From: Conexibacter sp. S30A1
GTDB taxonomy: Bacteria; Actinomycetota; Thermoleophilia; Solirubrobacterales; Solirubrobacteraceae
DNA: 64,000 bases
Assembly: GCF_023330665.1 (NCBI RefSeq)
Contig: NZ_CP097127.1
Span: 1,054,001 to 1,118,000, forward strand
Direction: 5' to 3'
The notes below the pieces were generated by a model, which made no database searches, was not told where the DNA came from, and saw only the letters and a list, made by a program, of their open reading frames with translations. Shown in pieces: positions 32,270-41,520 of the stretch (position 1 is its first letter; each line of letters starts with the position of its first letter). The translations under genes were made by a program, and so were the position numbers.

Positions 32270-33028
32270 CTAAAGGATCTGCGGTGCTTCGGCGGGACTG
32301 CGCAGACGCTGGGCGAACTCGCGCGTGGACTCGTCCCGCGTATAGAGGCCGGTGGCCTCGTCACGCACCACGCGGCCGCGCGAGAGCTCGAGCACACGGC
32401 GGCGCATCTTGTCGACCATGGCATGGTCATGGGTGGCGACCAACACGGTGGTGCCGGTGCGGTTGATCCGGTAGAGCAGCCGCATGATGTCGATGCTCGT
32501 CTCCGGATCGAGGTTTCCGGTCGGCTCGTCGGCCAGGAGCAGCGGCGGGTGGTTGACGAACGCGCGGGCGATCGAGACGCGCTGCTGCTCGCCCCCTGAT
32601 AGCTGGTCGGGGTAGTTGTGCAGCTTGGTCGAGAGCCCGGTGAGCCGCAGGATGTCCGGAACCTTGGCGCGGATCTCCTTGCGCGAGTGTCCTGTCACCT
32701 GCAGCGCGTAGGCGACGTTGTCGTAAACGGTGCGGTTCGGCAGGAGCTTGAAGTCCTGGAAGACGACGCCGATGTTGCGTCTGTAGAACGGCACCTGACG
32801 GCGCTTGATGCTCGAGATGTCGCGCCCTGCGACCAGGATCGTTCCCTCGGTGGGCTCGAGCTCCTTGATCAGAAGGCGCATCACGGTCGACTTGCCAGAG
32901 CCGGTCGAGCCGATCATGAACACGAAGTCACCGCGGTCGACCGAGAAGGTGGCCTCATCCAGACCGAAGGCGCCGGTGCCGTACTTCTTGGTCACGGCCC
33001 GGAACTCGATCACGCTGCTTGAGGACAC
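32270..33028 (-). CDS. ftsE: cell division ATP-binding protein FtsE
   Basis: 252 residues from a GTG at 33028; a GTG at 33013 or an ATG at 33133 are alternatives and none has a strong ribosome-binding site. [12 protein letters not shown] is the typical FtsE beginning. Walker [11 protein letters not shown]-loop [22 protein letters not shown], signature [15 protein letters not shown], Walker [13 protein letters not shown] and HDHAMVD are all intact. It powers the FtsEX complex. The region 33029-33268 up to the M16 gene holds no other gene. Confidence 0.95.
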   Translation of the reverse strand: MSSSSVIEFRAVTKKYGTGAFGLDEATFSVDRGDFVFMIGSTGSGKSTVMRLLIKELEPTEGTILVAGRDISSIKRRQVPFYRRNIGVVFQDFKLLPNRTVYDNVAYALQVTGHSRKEIRAKVPDILRLTGLSTKLHNYPDQLSGGEQQRVSIARAFVNHPPLLLADEPTGNLDPETSIDIMRLLYRINRTGTTVLVATHDHAMVDKMRRRVLELSRGRVVRDEATGLYTRDESTREFAQRLRSPAEAPQIL

Positions 33029-33268
33029 AGGTGGACCGGGTCGCTTGAGGTTCGGAGTCTGTCGTACATGGTTGCGTGCGGCGTCGGAGCGAAGTTGCCA
33101 GCGACCGCGTGGACTCGATTTTGTCTCGGCCATGGGCCAGCCAGATTAGCGGCAGCGCCGCCACCGACACCATGGCACAGACGACATGCAATCAGATTTG
33201 CAGCCTCGCCCCGATCGACGGCGGCGGGGTGGAGCCCGCAAAACGGTCGCTGGCGCTACCTTCTGCTG

Positions 33269-34528
33269 ATGGCGTCGATCGAATCTCAGGCACTCCCAAA
33301 CGGGCTGGCACTGCACCGCATCGCAATGGCCGGCACGCAGGCGGTGACGCTGATGGTCGCCTTCGATGCCGGCGCCCGCACCGAGCGCCCGGAGGAGAAC
33401 GGGATGGCCCACTTCCTTGAGCACCTGGTGTTCAAGGGCGGTGAGAAGTACCGGACCTACCGTGACGTCAACGAGGCGGCGGAGCGCAACGGCGCCGTGC
33501 TGAACGCCTACACCAGCCACGACCTGGTGGCATTCCACATCACCGCCCGCGCGACCAAGGGCATGGAGGCCGCCGACCTGCTCACCGACTTCGTCGCCCG
33601 CGCCACACTGGACCCGGCGGAACTCGACAAGGAACGCGGCGTGGTCGTGCAGGAGATCGCCCGTTACAACGACCAGCCATCCGCGGTCGCCGAGCAGCTG
33701 ATCGACGAGGCTGTGTTCGGTGAGCACCCACTCGGGCGTCCGGTCTTGGGACCGGCCGAGCACCTCTCGCAGACCTTCACCCGTGAGGGGATCGTCGCGT
33801 TCCGCGAGCGGCAGTGGTCGCCGGCGTCAGGCGCCGCACTGCTGGTCGGCAACCTCGACTCGCTCGGTCCCGACGCTGGCGTGGAGGAGCTTTTCGAGCG
33901 CTTCACATCACGACCGGCGCCGCCGCCGTACCTCGCAGCGCCCGACCACGAGCCGCGCATCCTGGTCACCGCCCGCGACTCCAACCAGTCCCATCTGCGC
34001 ATGTCCTACCGGCCTGCGATCGACGTCAGCGACCCGGCCCAGCGCGCGGCGCTGACGATCTACTCGACGCTGCTTGGCGGATCGATGGGCTCGCGCCTGT
34101 TTGACGAGATCCGTGAGCAGCGAGGCCTCTGCTACTCGATCAGCTCCTACCCCCACGCCTACGCGGACGTGCCGGTGCTGCAGCTGAGCGCGGGTCTCGA
34201 CAGCACCAAGTGCGTTGAGGCCTTCAGGCGCATGGCTGAGATCGTCGCGGAGCTGCGCGAGGACGGTCCCACCGAGGCCGAGGTGGAGCGGGCACGTGCG
34301 TTCGCCGCCGGCGCCCGGGCGATCGCGTTCGAGAACACCGGCGCGATCGCGCGCACCGCCGCAACCCAGGCGATCGTGTTCGGGCAGGACGTCGACCCCG
34401 AGGCCTCGATTGCCGCGCTTGACGCCGTCAGCTTCGACGAGGTCCGCGCAGTCGCGGCCGGGATCTCCGAGGGCTTCAGCGTCGCCTGCGTCGGCCCCCA
34501 CACCGTGGAGGAGTTTGCGGGCGCCTGA
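33269..34528 (+). CDS. M16-family zinc peptidase
   Basis: 419 residues from the ATG at 33269 (MASIESQALPNGLAL). The inverted zinc motif HFLEHLVFKG (HxxEH) lies near residue 50, with the distal Glu in KERGVVVQEIARYNDQP near residue 127. The second half (RGLCYSISSYPHAYADVPVLQL) is the non-catalytic M16 C-domain. No signal peptide is seen, so it is cytoplasmic, like mycobacterial PepR-type processing peptidases. It is divergent from ftsE. Confidence 0.93.
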   Translation: MASIESQALPNGLALHRIAMAGTQAVTLMVAFDAGARTERPEENGMAHFLEHLVFKGGEKYRTYRDVNEAAERNGAVLNAYTSHDLVAFHITARATKGMEAADLLTDFVARATLDPAELDKERGVVVQEIARYNDQPSAVAEQLIDEAVFGEHPLGRPVLGPAEHLSQTFTREGIVAFRERQWSPASGAALLVGNLDSLGPDAGVEELFERFTSRPAPPPYLAAPDHEPRILVTARDSNQSHLRMSYRPAIDVSDPAQRAALTIYSTLLGGSMGSRLFDEIREQRGLCYSISSYPHAYADVPVLQLSAGLDSTKCVEAFRRMAEIVAELREDGPTEAEVERARAFAAGARAIAFENTGAIARTAATQAIVFGQDVDPEASIAALDAVSFDEVRAVAAGISEGFSVACVGPHTVEEFAGA

Positions 34529-34625
34529 GCGCCAGCGTCGCGGCGGCTTGAGCCTCCGCGTTAGGAACCTGTTGTCTGCCTCCGTGCCCCTTGCGTAGAC
34601 GGGCATACCCGGTGACAATCGTTGT

Positions 34626-34985
34626 GTGCAGGGCACGCTTGCACTCAACCGGGCGGAGCTACGCCGGTACCTGAGCCGTGTCAGCAACCGCTGGCAACTT
34701 GACGGCGCGTTCCTGGGCGGCAGCGCACTGACTTCGGTGGGCGACCATGGCCTGGCAGTGGAGACGGCGCCACGGTTCACGCTCGTGCTCGTGACCGACA
34801 GCTTCGACGCGGTGCCCTGGCTGGAGCGGGTGCGTGTTGCCGCCTCGCTCTGGGACGCGGGCGAGATGGGCGCGGGCGTTGAGCCGTACTGCTACACGCG
34901 CATGGAATTCGACCGCCAGCGTGACGCGGTACCCGCGGTCAGGGACGCGGTCTGGCACGGACTCGACCTGCTGGTCTTCATCTGA
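34626..34985 (+). CDS. hypothetical protein (nucleotidyltransferase-like pattern is weak)
   Basis: 119 residues from a GTG at 34626. The region LDGAFLGGSALTSVGDHG and FTLVLVTDSFDAVPWLERVRVAASLWDAGEM recalls the strand-turn pattern of minimal nucleotidyltransferases, but the GS-x10-DxD motif is not intact, so the match is not claimed. The end VRDAVWHGLDLLVFI is followed directly by a terminator. It is probably a real gene because of its compact composition and position between M16 and a terminator. Confidence 0.55.
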   Translation: MQGTLALNRAELRRYLSRVSNRWQLDGAFLGGSALTSVGDHGLAVETAPRFTLVLVTDSFDAVPWLERVRVAASLWDAGEMGAGVEPYCYTRMEFDRQRDAVPAVRDAVWHGLDLLVFI

Positions 34986-35018
34986 GCCCAGGCCGCAGGC
35001 GAACTGCGGGGTCTGGGC
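34986..35018. terminator. hairpin filling the gap between two convergent genes
   Basis: GCCCAG-G-CCGCAG (34986-34998) pairs with CTGCGG-GGT-CTGGGC (35004-35018), two 6-bp helices with a small internal bulge. It occupies the whole space between the stop at 34985 and the stop of the minus-strand beta-propeller gene at 35019, so it can end both transcripts. Confidence 0.6.
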
Positions 35019-36617
35019 CTACCGGTGGCCACCGCGACGCACAGGAGGCGCGGGCGCGACGTCCAGCACAACCGTGTGGCCGCTGACCGTGCCGAGCCTG
35101 GTGGTGCTCGTGACCGTCGCATCGAGTCGATGGCTGGAGAGCGTCTCGAGCAGCTGGTAAGCGAGCCGTGGAAGATGCACGGTCGCTCTGAGCAGGTGTC
35201 CACCGCGCAGGTCGTAGCGCCACCGTCCGAGCAGGAGCCGCCTGATGCGTCCACGGCGCGGGCCAGCGAACCTGTGATCGAGTCGCCGGCGACGTTTGCC
35301 TTGTGGTATCAGCCGTGTTCTGACGCTGAGCGTCAGCCGGCCTTCGCAGGCTGCCGTGCTCTGCCCGCTGCAGGCAAAGGTGAGCACGGCCAGGTGGCGA
35401 CGCGAAACGGTGACCGCGCCGTTGAACGCCAACGCGCCCGCGCTCAATGGGAAGGGGATGCCGGTCACCTCGCCGATCGCCGCCTGTGGCTCACCGCTCG
35501 AGCTCGTGGTGGCCGTGAAGAAGACCTCCCCGTCACCGGTCGACCCCGGCACGCTCGGCCCGGCCGCGATGCGCCAGCCGCTCGTCGGGAGCGCCAAGCC
35601 TGCCGGCAGCGCGAAGCGGAAGATGTCCCCGGTGGCGACGTTCAGCTCGCCGACGAGACCGCCGTCGGCGGCGTCCAGAAACCAGACGTTGCCGTCCGGT
35701 CCGACCGTCATCGCGACCACGTTGCCGAGACCAGCGGCGGCCACGCGCACACCGTCGGGCGCCTGGGGGTCGAGCTCGACGATCTCATCGTTCACACCCG
35801 AGCCCGGCGAGCTGGCGGCAGCCGCGTAGAGCATGCCATTGCCTGCCGTGACGATCGTGCCTGGGTCAGTGCTCGCGTCAGACACCCCGGCTGCCGGGAA
35901 CGGGCCGCCGAACCCGGCAGGGCCGTAGGAGCCGAGCTCGCCTAGACCGTCGGTGAACCACACCTGGCCACCGCCGGCACCCAGCGCGAACGCCCCGGCG
36001 CCCGTGTAGAACGGTGGCGGCAGCGGGTTGGTTGCGCACGACGCCGCCGGCGCGGCGCTGATCTGGCAGCGGATCAGACCGGTGTTGTCGGCGGCGTAGA
36101 GCGCCCCGTCCGGGCCCAGCGTCAGATCCTGGCCGTAGTTGCCCAGGCGCGCCACCGGGTTCAGGCCCGGGCTCTGCGAGTTGGGCGCGCCGACCGCATA
36201 GAGCACGTTGCCCGGCCCCTGGTCGTTATCTAGGATCCAGTCATAGCCATCCGCGTCGACGCTCGCGTACAGCAGCGGGCCATTGACCCCCGTGGCCATG
36301 CCGGAGGCGATCGATCGCTGCTGGCCGGTGGGCGTGATCGAGATCACCTGCTGGTTGCGGCCGCTGACGACCAACCATTCGGCGTCTGAGCCGTTTGGCG
36401 CCGGGACGATCGCCGGCTCGGTGAAGCTGCCGACGCCAGCGGCTCCGGGCGCGAGCGCGAAGCTGACCGCGTAGCCTGTGACTGCGACCTTCGCCTGCGC
36501 GAGTGCCGGCGCGCCAAGCGCACACACGCCAGCCAGTGCCGCAGCGCCAGCGACCCGGATGGCGGTCGACCGCAACTTCAGCCGGACACCGTCTGTTCGC
36601 TCTATCAGCCGCATCAT
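35019..36617 (-). CDS. secreted beta-propeller protein (virginiamycin-B-lyase/NHL-like)
   Basis: 532 residues from an ATG at 36617, preceded by AAGG. A signal peptide (AIRVAGAAALAGVCALGAPALAQA) covers about residues 20-42. Propeller blades with repeated LTLGPDGALYAADNTGL, GGGQVWFTDGLGELGSY, MTVGPDGNVWFLDA and RIAAGPS patterns span residues 60-400. The last 130 residues form a separate Arg-rich beta domain with two Cys (FACSGQSTAACEGRLTL), a type of module seen at the end of secreted actinobacterial proteins. Lyase activity is not claimed. It is divergent from the GH79-like gene. Confidence 0.78.
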   Translation of the reverse strand: MMRLIERTDGVRLKLRSTAIRVAGAAALAGVCALGAPALAQAKVAVTGYAVSFALAPGAAGVGSFTEPAIVPAPNGSDAEWLVVSGRNQQVISITPTGQQRSIASGMATGVNGPLLYASVDADGYDWILDNDQGPGNVLYAVGAPNSQSPGLNPVARLGNYGQDLTLGPDGALYAADNTGLIRCQISAAPAASCATNPLPPPFYTGAGAFALGAGGGQVWFTDGLGELGSYGPAGFGGPFPAAGVSDASTDPGTIVTAGNGMLYAAAASSPGSGVNDEIVELDPQAPDGVRVAAAGLGNVVAMTVGPDGNVWFLDAADGGLVGELNVATGDIFRFALPAGLALPTSGWRIAAGPSVPGSTGDGEVFFTATTSSSGEPQAAIGEVTGIPFPLSAGALAFNGAVTVSRRHLAVLTFACSGQSTAACEGRLTLSVRTRLIPQGKRRRRLDHRFAGPRRGRIRRLLLGRWRYDLRGGHLLRATVHLPRLAYQLLETLSSHRLDATVTSTTRLGTVSGHTVVLDVAPAPPVRRGGHR

Positions 36618-36683
36618 CCTTGTTCTCAGAGAGATTGACAGCCAGCGGTCGACCGGCAGCGCAGGACAACGCGATCTCAACCT

Positions 36684-38222
36684 TTGATTCACCACACGCA
36701 CAGAAAATCCCGCCACGAGAGCTGCAACCCGGCAAGGCAGACGAGGTTGCGCCTTGCCACGATCGGCGCGACACTGCTACTCGCCTGCCTGACCGCAACC
36801 TCCGCCGGCGCCCGTGAGCGGCGCCTCGCGGCGCCGACCTCCCACGTCAGCGTCAGCGGTGCTGTGCTCCTGCCGGTGCCCCAGTCGTTCATGGGCCTGT
36901 CAATGAACGTCGAGGAGATGGAGGACTTCACCTACCAGCCGGCGTTCACGCAGTTCATCAAACTGATCGAGCCAAACGGCGACGGACCCTTCATGCTGCG
37001 CCTCGGCGGCACGTTCGCGGACTCGGCCTACTGGAATGGCGAGACCTCGCAGATCCTGCCCCAGTACCTGGCCCCGGTCGGTGAGCAGGTGAACCTCGGC
37101 TACCCGTGGCTTCGGTCCCTCGCGAGCACCGCCGCAGCAACCGGCAGCGATGTGATCATCAACGTCAACGCCGCCGACCACGACCCGCAGATGGCGCTCA
37201 ACTTCATCGAGGCGGCCGAGCGCGTGCTGCCGCCGGGAACGCTCAGCGCGGTTGCGATCGGCAACGAGCCGAACCTTTATCCACTCGGCCTCGACGGCAT
37301 CACCGCGACCAACGCGACCTGGGTCAAGCGCTTCAGCCCCAGCCGCTACGACACGCTGTTCGCGCTCTACGCGAACCTCCTGCACCGGCACCTGCCGTCA
37401 CTGACGCTGGCCGGACCAGAGCTTTCTAACCCGACCGCACCCTGGCTCTCATCGCTGCTCTCCCAGGATGCCGGCCAGGTCGGGCTGGCCACCGAGCACT
37501 ACTACGCCTACAACGCCTGCGTCCAGGCCGGGTCGGCGGACTACCCCGGGCTCCGCAAGTACTTCCAGGCCACGAACATCGCCCGCGCCACGGCGGCGTT
37601 GGCTCCGGCGATCCAAGCGGCCCACAGCGCCGGCGTTCCCTACCGCCTGACCGAGCTGGGAAGCTCCACCTGCGAGGGCCTACCCGCCGTCACCGACACG
37701 TTCGCCACGACCCTCTGGGGCCTTGACCAGATCTACGAGCTGCTCGCGGCGGGCGTCAACGGCATCAACTTCCACCTGCGCGCAGCCGAGCCGAACTCGG
37801 CGATCGAGACGGCGGCCGGCAGCGGCCTGGTCGCCGAGCCGCTGCTCTACGGGATCGCCGCCTTCTCAAGCACCCTCGGCCCGGACGCGACGCTTGAGCA
37901 GGTCAGCGGCGTGCTGCCGGCCAACGTCAAAGTCTGGGCCGTGCACTCCACAAGCGGTTACAGCCTGGCGCTGATCAACGACACGACCGAGCGCGAGCGG
38001 GTCGACGTTACGCTGCCCACAGACACACCACTCGACGTCAGGGCGCTGATCGCGCCGACACCCTGGTCGCAGTCGGCCAGCTTCGGCGGACAGACGATCT
38101 CGAGCTCAGGAACCTGGCAGGGCACCGCACGCGTGCAGACGGTCACGCCGGTCACCGGCAGCTACTGGTTCACGATCCCGCCCGACAGCGCCCTGGTGGC
38201 CACGCCCGCCAGTCAGCCCTGA
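36684..38222 (+). CDS. secreted glycoside hydrolase, GH79-like
   Basis: 512 residues from TTG 36684; a second TTG at 36747 with AAGGCAG upstream is the better start and would begin directly at the signal peptide (LRLATIGATLLLACLTATSAGA). The TIM-barrel has AIGNEPNLY near residue 195, the NEP motif with the acid/base Glu, and RLTELGSSTCEG near residue 325 with the probable nucleophile Glu. FMGLSMNVEEMEDF and FMLRLGGTFADSAYW match the N-terminal part of GH79 beta-glucuronidase/heparanase-like enzymes. A beta-sandwich end follows. The substrate is probably a glycan outside the cell. Confidence 0.8.
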   Translation: MIHHTHRKSRHESCNPARQTRLRLATIGATLLLACLTATSAGARERRLAAPTSHVSVSGAVLLPVPQSFMGLSMNVEEMEDFTYQPAFTQFIKLIEPNGDGPFMLRLGGTFADSAYWNGETSQILPQYLAPVGEQVNLGYPWLRSLASTAAATGSDVIINVNAADHDPQMALNFIEAAERVLPPGTLSAVAIGNEPNLYPLGLDGITATNATWVKRFSPSRYDTLFALYANLLHRHLPSLTLAGPELSNPTAPWLSSLLSQDAGQVGLATEHYYAYNACVQAGSADYPGLRKYFQATNIARATAALAPAIQAAHSAGVPYRLTELGSSTCEGLPAVTDTFATTLWGLDQIYELLAAGVNGINFHLRAAEPNSAIETAAGSGLVAEPLLYGIAAFSSTLGPDATLEQVSGVLPANVKVWAVHSTSGYSLALINDTTERERVDVTLPTDTPLDVRALIAPTPWSQSASFGGQTISSSGTWQGTARVQTVTPVTGSYWFTIPPDSALVATPASQP

Positions 38223-38231
38223 GCCCCGGCC

Positions 38232-39749
38232 CTACGCCAGCACGCGCAGCGTGCGGAAGCTCGGGTCCGCGGCGCCGTGCAACCGGGCCCCCGCGGCGAC
38301 GAGCGCGCGCAGATAGTCGACCACCTCCGCGGTGACCAGCTCGCCGGGCAAAAGCGTCGGCACGCCGGGCGGGTAGCCGGCGATCGACTCCGTGGAGATC
38401 CGGCCCACCGCGGCCTGCACCGGCACCGCCTCGCTGGCGCCGAGGAACGCCGCCCGCGGCGCGATCGCCGGCTCCGAGCCGGGTGAGGTCGGTGGCTCGG
38501 AGAGAACGCTGTGCCCGGCTGGCGGTCCAGCGAGACCGGCAGCCGGGGCGATGCGCTTGAGGCTCTCGGCCAGGTCGTGCGCGACGCGGTCCAGCGGCTC
38601 GACCGGCTGACCGATCCCGAGCACCAGCACGACCGTGGCGTGCGTGGCCAGCTCCAGGTGAATGTCGTAGGAGGCGCGCAGCGCGGCGGCCACCTGATAG
38701 CCGAGCAGCCCGGTGCCGCGCACGTCGATCACGATCCGCAACGGGTCCCAGCCCGCGATTCCGGGGCGCCCGACCAGCTGCTCGCCGACGATCGCGCAGC
38801 CCGGAATCCGCTCGATCGCCTCGCGCGCCCGGGCGGCGGCGCGGATCGTGCGGTCGAGCAGCAGCTCGCCATGCACGGCCAGCTGTCGCCTGGCGGCGTC
38901 GAGCGAGGCCATCAGCAGGGCGCTCGGGCTGGTTGAGCGGACCAGGCGCACCGCCCGAGAGATGGCGCCGATGTCGACCCGCTCTGTGTGCCCCACAAGC
39001 AGCATCGCCGACTGCGTCAGGCTGCCGACGATCTTGTGTGTGGAGGCGAGCATCACGTCGGCGCCAAGCTCAAGCGGCGAGGCCGGCAGCGACGCGTGAA
39101 AGCCGAAGTGCGCGCCCCAGGCGCTGTCGACGACAAGCGGCACGCCAGCGCGGTGGGCGACCTCCGCGCAGCCGGCGATGTCAGCGGCCATGCCGTAGTA
39201 GGTGGGCGAGACGATGAAGGCGGCCGTGCAGGGCTCGCCCTGCGCGAGCGCCTGCTCGAGCGCCTGCGGCGTGACCCCATGCGCCATCCCCAGCTCGGGG
39301 TCGTACTCGGGCGCCACGAAGCGCGGGAGGCCGCCGGCCAGCACCAGCCCGTCGATCACGCTGGCGTGCGAGTTGCGCTGCACCAGCACGTGGCGGCCAT
39401 CACCGGCCAGGGCCAGGCACAGAGCGTGGTTGCCCTGGCTGGCGCCGTTGGTCAAAAACCAGCAGCGGCTTGCCCCGTAGGCGTCTGCGGCCAGCCGCTC
39501 GGCGCGCTCATAGGGCGTGGGCGACGGCCCGATGTCGATCCCGTCGATGTCCTGGGGAACATCGAGCAGCAGCGCCGCGTGGCCGAGCGCGCTGCGCAGG
39601 CCCGGGTCGGCGCCGCCACCGCCCTTATGGCCGGGCACATGAAAACGGGTCGATCCTCGCAGACCGTAGGCCGCAACGGCCTCAAGGTAAGGTGCCGTCG
39701 GCTGCTCGGAGTGACTGGGGGTGCTCGCGGCGTTGCGCTCAGCTGTCAT
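38232..39749 (-). CDS. Orn/Lys/Arg decarboxylase-family PLP enzyme
   Basis: 505 residues from an ATG at 39749, which overlaps the end of prfB by 11 bases. Fold-type I PLP motifs: FHVPGHKGG near residue 36, WFLTNGASQGNH, VDSAWGAHFGFH with the PLP-ring Asp, and the Schiff-base Lys in LASTHKIVGSLTQS. The C-terminal region GYPPGVPTLLPGELVT is typical of the family. It resembles the SpeA/YaaO type rather than the long E. coli inducible forms. Likely product: agmatine, cadaverine or putrescine; substrate not determined. Confidence 0.9.
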   Translation of the reverse strand: MTAERNAASTPSHSEQPTAPYLEAVAAYGLRGSTRFHVPGHKGGGGADPGLRSALGHAALLLDVPQDIDGIDIGPSPTPYERAERLAADAYGASRCWFLTNGASQGNHALCLALAGDGRHVLVQRNSHASVIDGLVLAGGLPRFVAPEYDPELGMAHGVTPQALEQALAQGEPCTAAFIVSPTYYGMAADIAGCAEVAHRAGVPLVVDSAWGAHFGFHASLPASPLELGADVMLASTHKIVGSLTQSAMLLVGHTERVDIGAISRAVRLVRSTSPSALLMASLDAARRQLAVHGELLLDRTIRAAARAREAIERIPGCAIVGEQLVGRPGIAGWDPLRIVIDVRGTGLLGYQVAAALRASYDIHLELATHATVVLVLGIGQPVEPLDRVAHDLAESLKRIAPAAGLAGPPAGHSVLSEPPTSPGSEPAIAPRAAFLGASEAVPVQAAVGRISTESIAGYPPGVPTLLPGELVTAEVVDYLRALVAAGARLHGAADPSFRTLRVLA

Positions 39750-40849
39750 TGGCGGCGCGCAGCAGGTAGGCGCGGACGAAGCCGTCGAGGTCACCGTCCA
39801 GCACGCGGTTGACATCGCCCATCTCGTGGTTGGTGCGGTGATCCTTGACCAGGGTGTAGGGGTGCAGAACATAGGAGCGGATCTGCGAGCCGAAGTTGAC
39901 ATCCTGTGCCGCGCCCTTCTCCCGCGCGATCTCCTCCTGGCGCTCGCGCTCGGCGCGCTCGGCCAGCTTGGAGCGCAGCATGGCCATCGCCTCCGCGCGA
40001 TTGGATGACTGCGAGCGCTCGTTTTGGCACTGCACGACGATCCCCGTTGGACGGTGCGTGATGCGGACCGCCGAGTCGGTCTTGTTGACGTGCTGACCGC
40101 CGGCGCCGCTGGCGCGGTAGGTGTCCACCTGCAGATCGTCCTCGTCGATCTCGATCTCCCCCACGTCGTCCACCACCGGTGAGACCTCAACCCCGGCGAA
40201 GCTGGTCTGGCGACGGCTGGCGGAGTCAAACGGGCTGATCCGCACCAGCCTGTGGACGCCCTTTTCGCTGGCGTAGAGCCCGTAGGCGTTCTCGCCCCTG
40301 ACCAGGAACGTGGCCGACTTGATGCCCGCCTCCTCGCCCGGCGAGGCCTCGAGCAGCTCCACCTGGAACCCGCGTTTCTCAGCCCAGCGCATCTCCATGC
40401 GCAACACCATCTCGGCCCAGTCCTGCGCGTCAGTGCCGCCGGCACCGGCGTTGACGGTGACGAACGCGTCCCCGGCGTCGTAGCGTCCCGAGAACAGGCG
40501 CTGCTCCTCGAGCGCGGCGAGCCGATCCTCGACCGAGGCGACCTGGTCGGCCAGCTCGTCGGCCAGCGTGGGATCCTCGTCCGCCATCTCGGCGAGCGTC
40601 GTGAGGTCCTCCACGTCACGTTCGAGCGTCCGGAAGCTGTCAAGCCGACGGGCCGTCCGTGCGTGCTCAGCGCTGACCTTGGCGGCATGCTCCTGGTTGT
40701 CCCAGAAGCCCGTCTGGCTCATCTCCGCCTCGAGCGCGGCAACGCGCTCGCTCAGTGACGCGGGGTCAAAGATAGCCCGTGAGCAGCTCGAGCTGCTCAC
40801 GGACGGCACTCAGACGCTGGGGGAGCGAATCTGCGGCGGTGTTGGGCAT
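39739..40849 (-). CDS. prfB: peptide chain release factor 2, with programmed +1 frameshift
   Basis: The gene starts with a 27-codon frame from the ATG at 40849 (MPNTAADSLPQRLSAVREQLELLTGYL) that stops at TGA 40768-40766, and continues in +1 with DPASLSERVAALE to 39739. Full product about 370 residues. It has the SPF anticodon-like tripeptide (VRISPFDSASRRQ) that reads UGA/UAA and the GGQ loop (YRASGAGGQHVNKTDSAV) for peptidyl-tRNA hydrolysis. The in-frame TGA makes RF2 level control its own synthesis. A shorter frame without the first part would lack the N-terminal helices. Confidence 0.96.
40765..40784 (-). promoter_or_regulatory. RF2 programmed frameshift site
   Basis: On the minus strand the sequence reads ACGGGCTATCTTTGAC: a Shine-Dalgarno-like GGG spaced before the slippery CTT codon, the UGA stop and a following C. 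This is the classic autoregulatory +1 site; CTT is at 40771-40769, TGA at 40768-40766. Confidence 0.95.
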
Positions 40850-40937
40850 GCGAGCGCAACCGTAGCAGCCGGCCTGCAGGGCCGAGCAGTCGCCGTGCGC
40901 GCCGCGCCGGCAACACGCACCGCGGGGTCCTAGAGTC

Positions 40938-41339
40938 ATGACAATGACCGATATCAACGATGAGGGCGTGCGTGAGTTGCTGGCGGCGCCCAACCACGCC
41001 GTTGTGAGCACAGTCAACCCCGATGGTTCGATTCTCTCGACCGTCGTGTGGGTGGACTTCGTCGAAGGTGTGCTGGCCGTCAACAGCGCCGTCGGCCGGC
41101 AGTGGCCCACCAACCTGGACCGCGACCCACGCATCACGCTGCTTGTGATCGACCGGCAGGACCCGTATCACTTCGCAGAGGTCCGGGGGCTTGCCAAGGG
41201 CACCGATGAGGGCGCGCTCGAGCACATCCACGCGCTCGCGCACAAGTACATCGGCCGCGACTATCCGTATCTGTCAGACGGCGAGCGGCGGCGCAAATAC
41301 GTGATCGAGCCCCAGCGCGTGCGCTACGTCAAGCAGTAG
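40938..41339 (+). CDS. PPOX-class F420/FMN-dependent split-barrel protein
   Basis: 133 residues; ATG at 40938 or 40944. Split-barrel pattern: LLAAPNHAVVSTVNPDGSILSTVVWV near residue 15, then VNSAVGRQWPTNLDRDPRITLLV and FAEVRGLAKGT. The length and the R-x-NLxRDPR element match short actinobacterial F420-dependent oxidoreductases of the Rv1155 type, which can also be heme- or flavin-binding. The reaction is not predictable. It is convergent with the phosphodiester glycosidase gene. Confidence 0.83.
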   Translation: MTMTDINDEGVRELLAAPNHAVVSTVNPDGSILSTVVWVDFVEGVLAVNSAVGRQWPTNLDRDPRITLLVIDRQDPYHFAEVRGLAKGTDEGALEHIHALAHKYIGRDYPYLSDGERRRKYVIEPQRVRYVKQ

Positions 41340-41450
41340 GCCGGCGGCGCCAGGTTCGCCGCGCTCGGCAAGCTCGTCGGCGGGAAGCTCCGGCAGGTCG
41401 AACAGCAGCCCGCGCACGTCAGACCGTGTGCGGGCCGCATCGGCCGCCAT
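41274..41450 (-). pseudogene. short methyltransferase-like fragment
   Basis: 58 codons from ATG 41450 to TGA 41276-41274, antisense to the end of the split-barrel gene. The part RSDVRGLLFDLPELPADELAERG recalls the RGxxFDLPxV segment of O-methyltransferases. No upstream part exists, because a 24-C run follows at 41473. It may be chance; the resemblance to a family motif is the only support. Confidence 0.25.
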
Positions 41451-41472
41451 CACGCCCGTGAGCTACGAGGGA

Positions 41473-41496
41473 CCCCCCCCCCCCCCCCCCCCCCCC
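41473..41496. repeat. 24-base C homopolymer
   Basis: Uninterrupted run of 24 C on the plus strand, in the gap between two convergent genes (41339 and 41521). Such long mononucleotide runs are rare in bacteria. It may be a slippery tract, a quadruplex-forming element on the G strand, or a sequencing or assembly artefact. Confidence 0.9.
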
Positions 41497-41520
41497 GAAC
41501 CCGCAACCCCCTGTCGCTCG

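Noticed and set aside
34626..34985. Nucleotidyltransferase toxin or antitoxin
   Set aside because: The region GGSALTSVGD looks suggestive, but the DxD metal-binding pattern is lacking and there is no partner gene.
38232..40688. An 818-codon frame joining the decarboxylase with upstream sequence
   Set aside because: The upstream part is out of frame with prfB and overlaps it fully; the decarboxylase starts at 39749.
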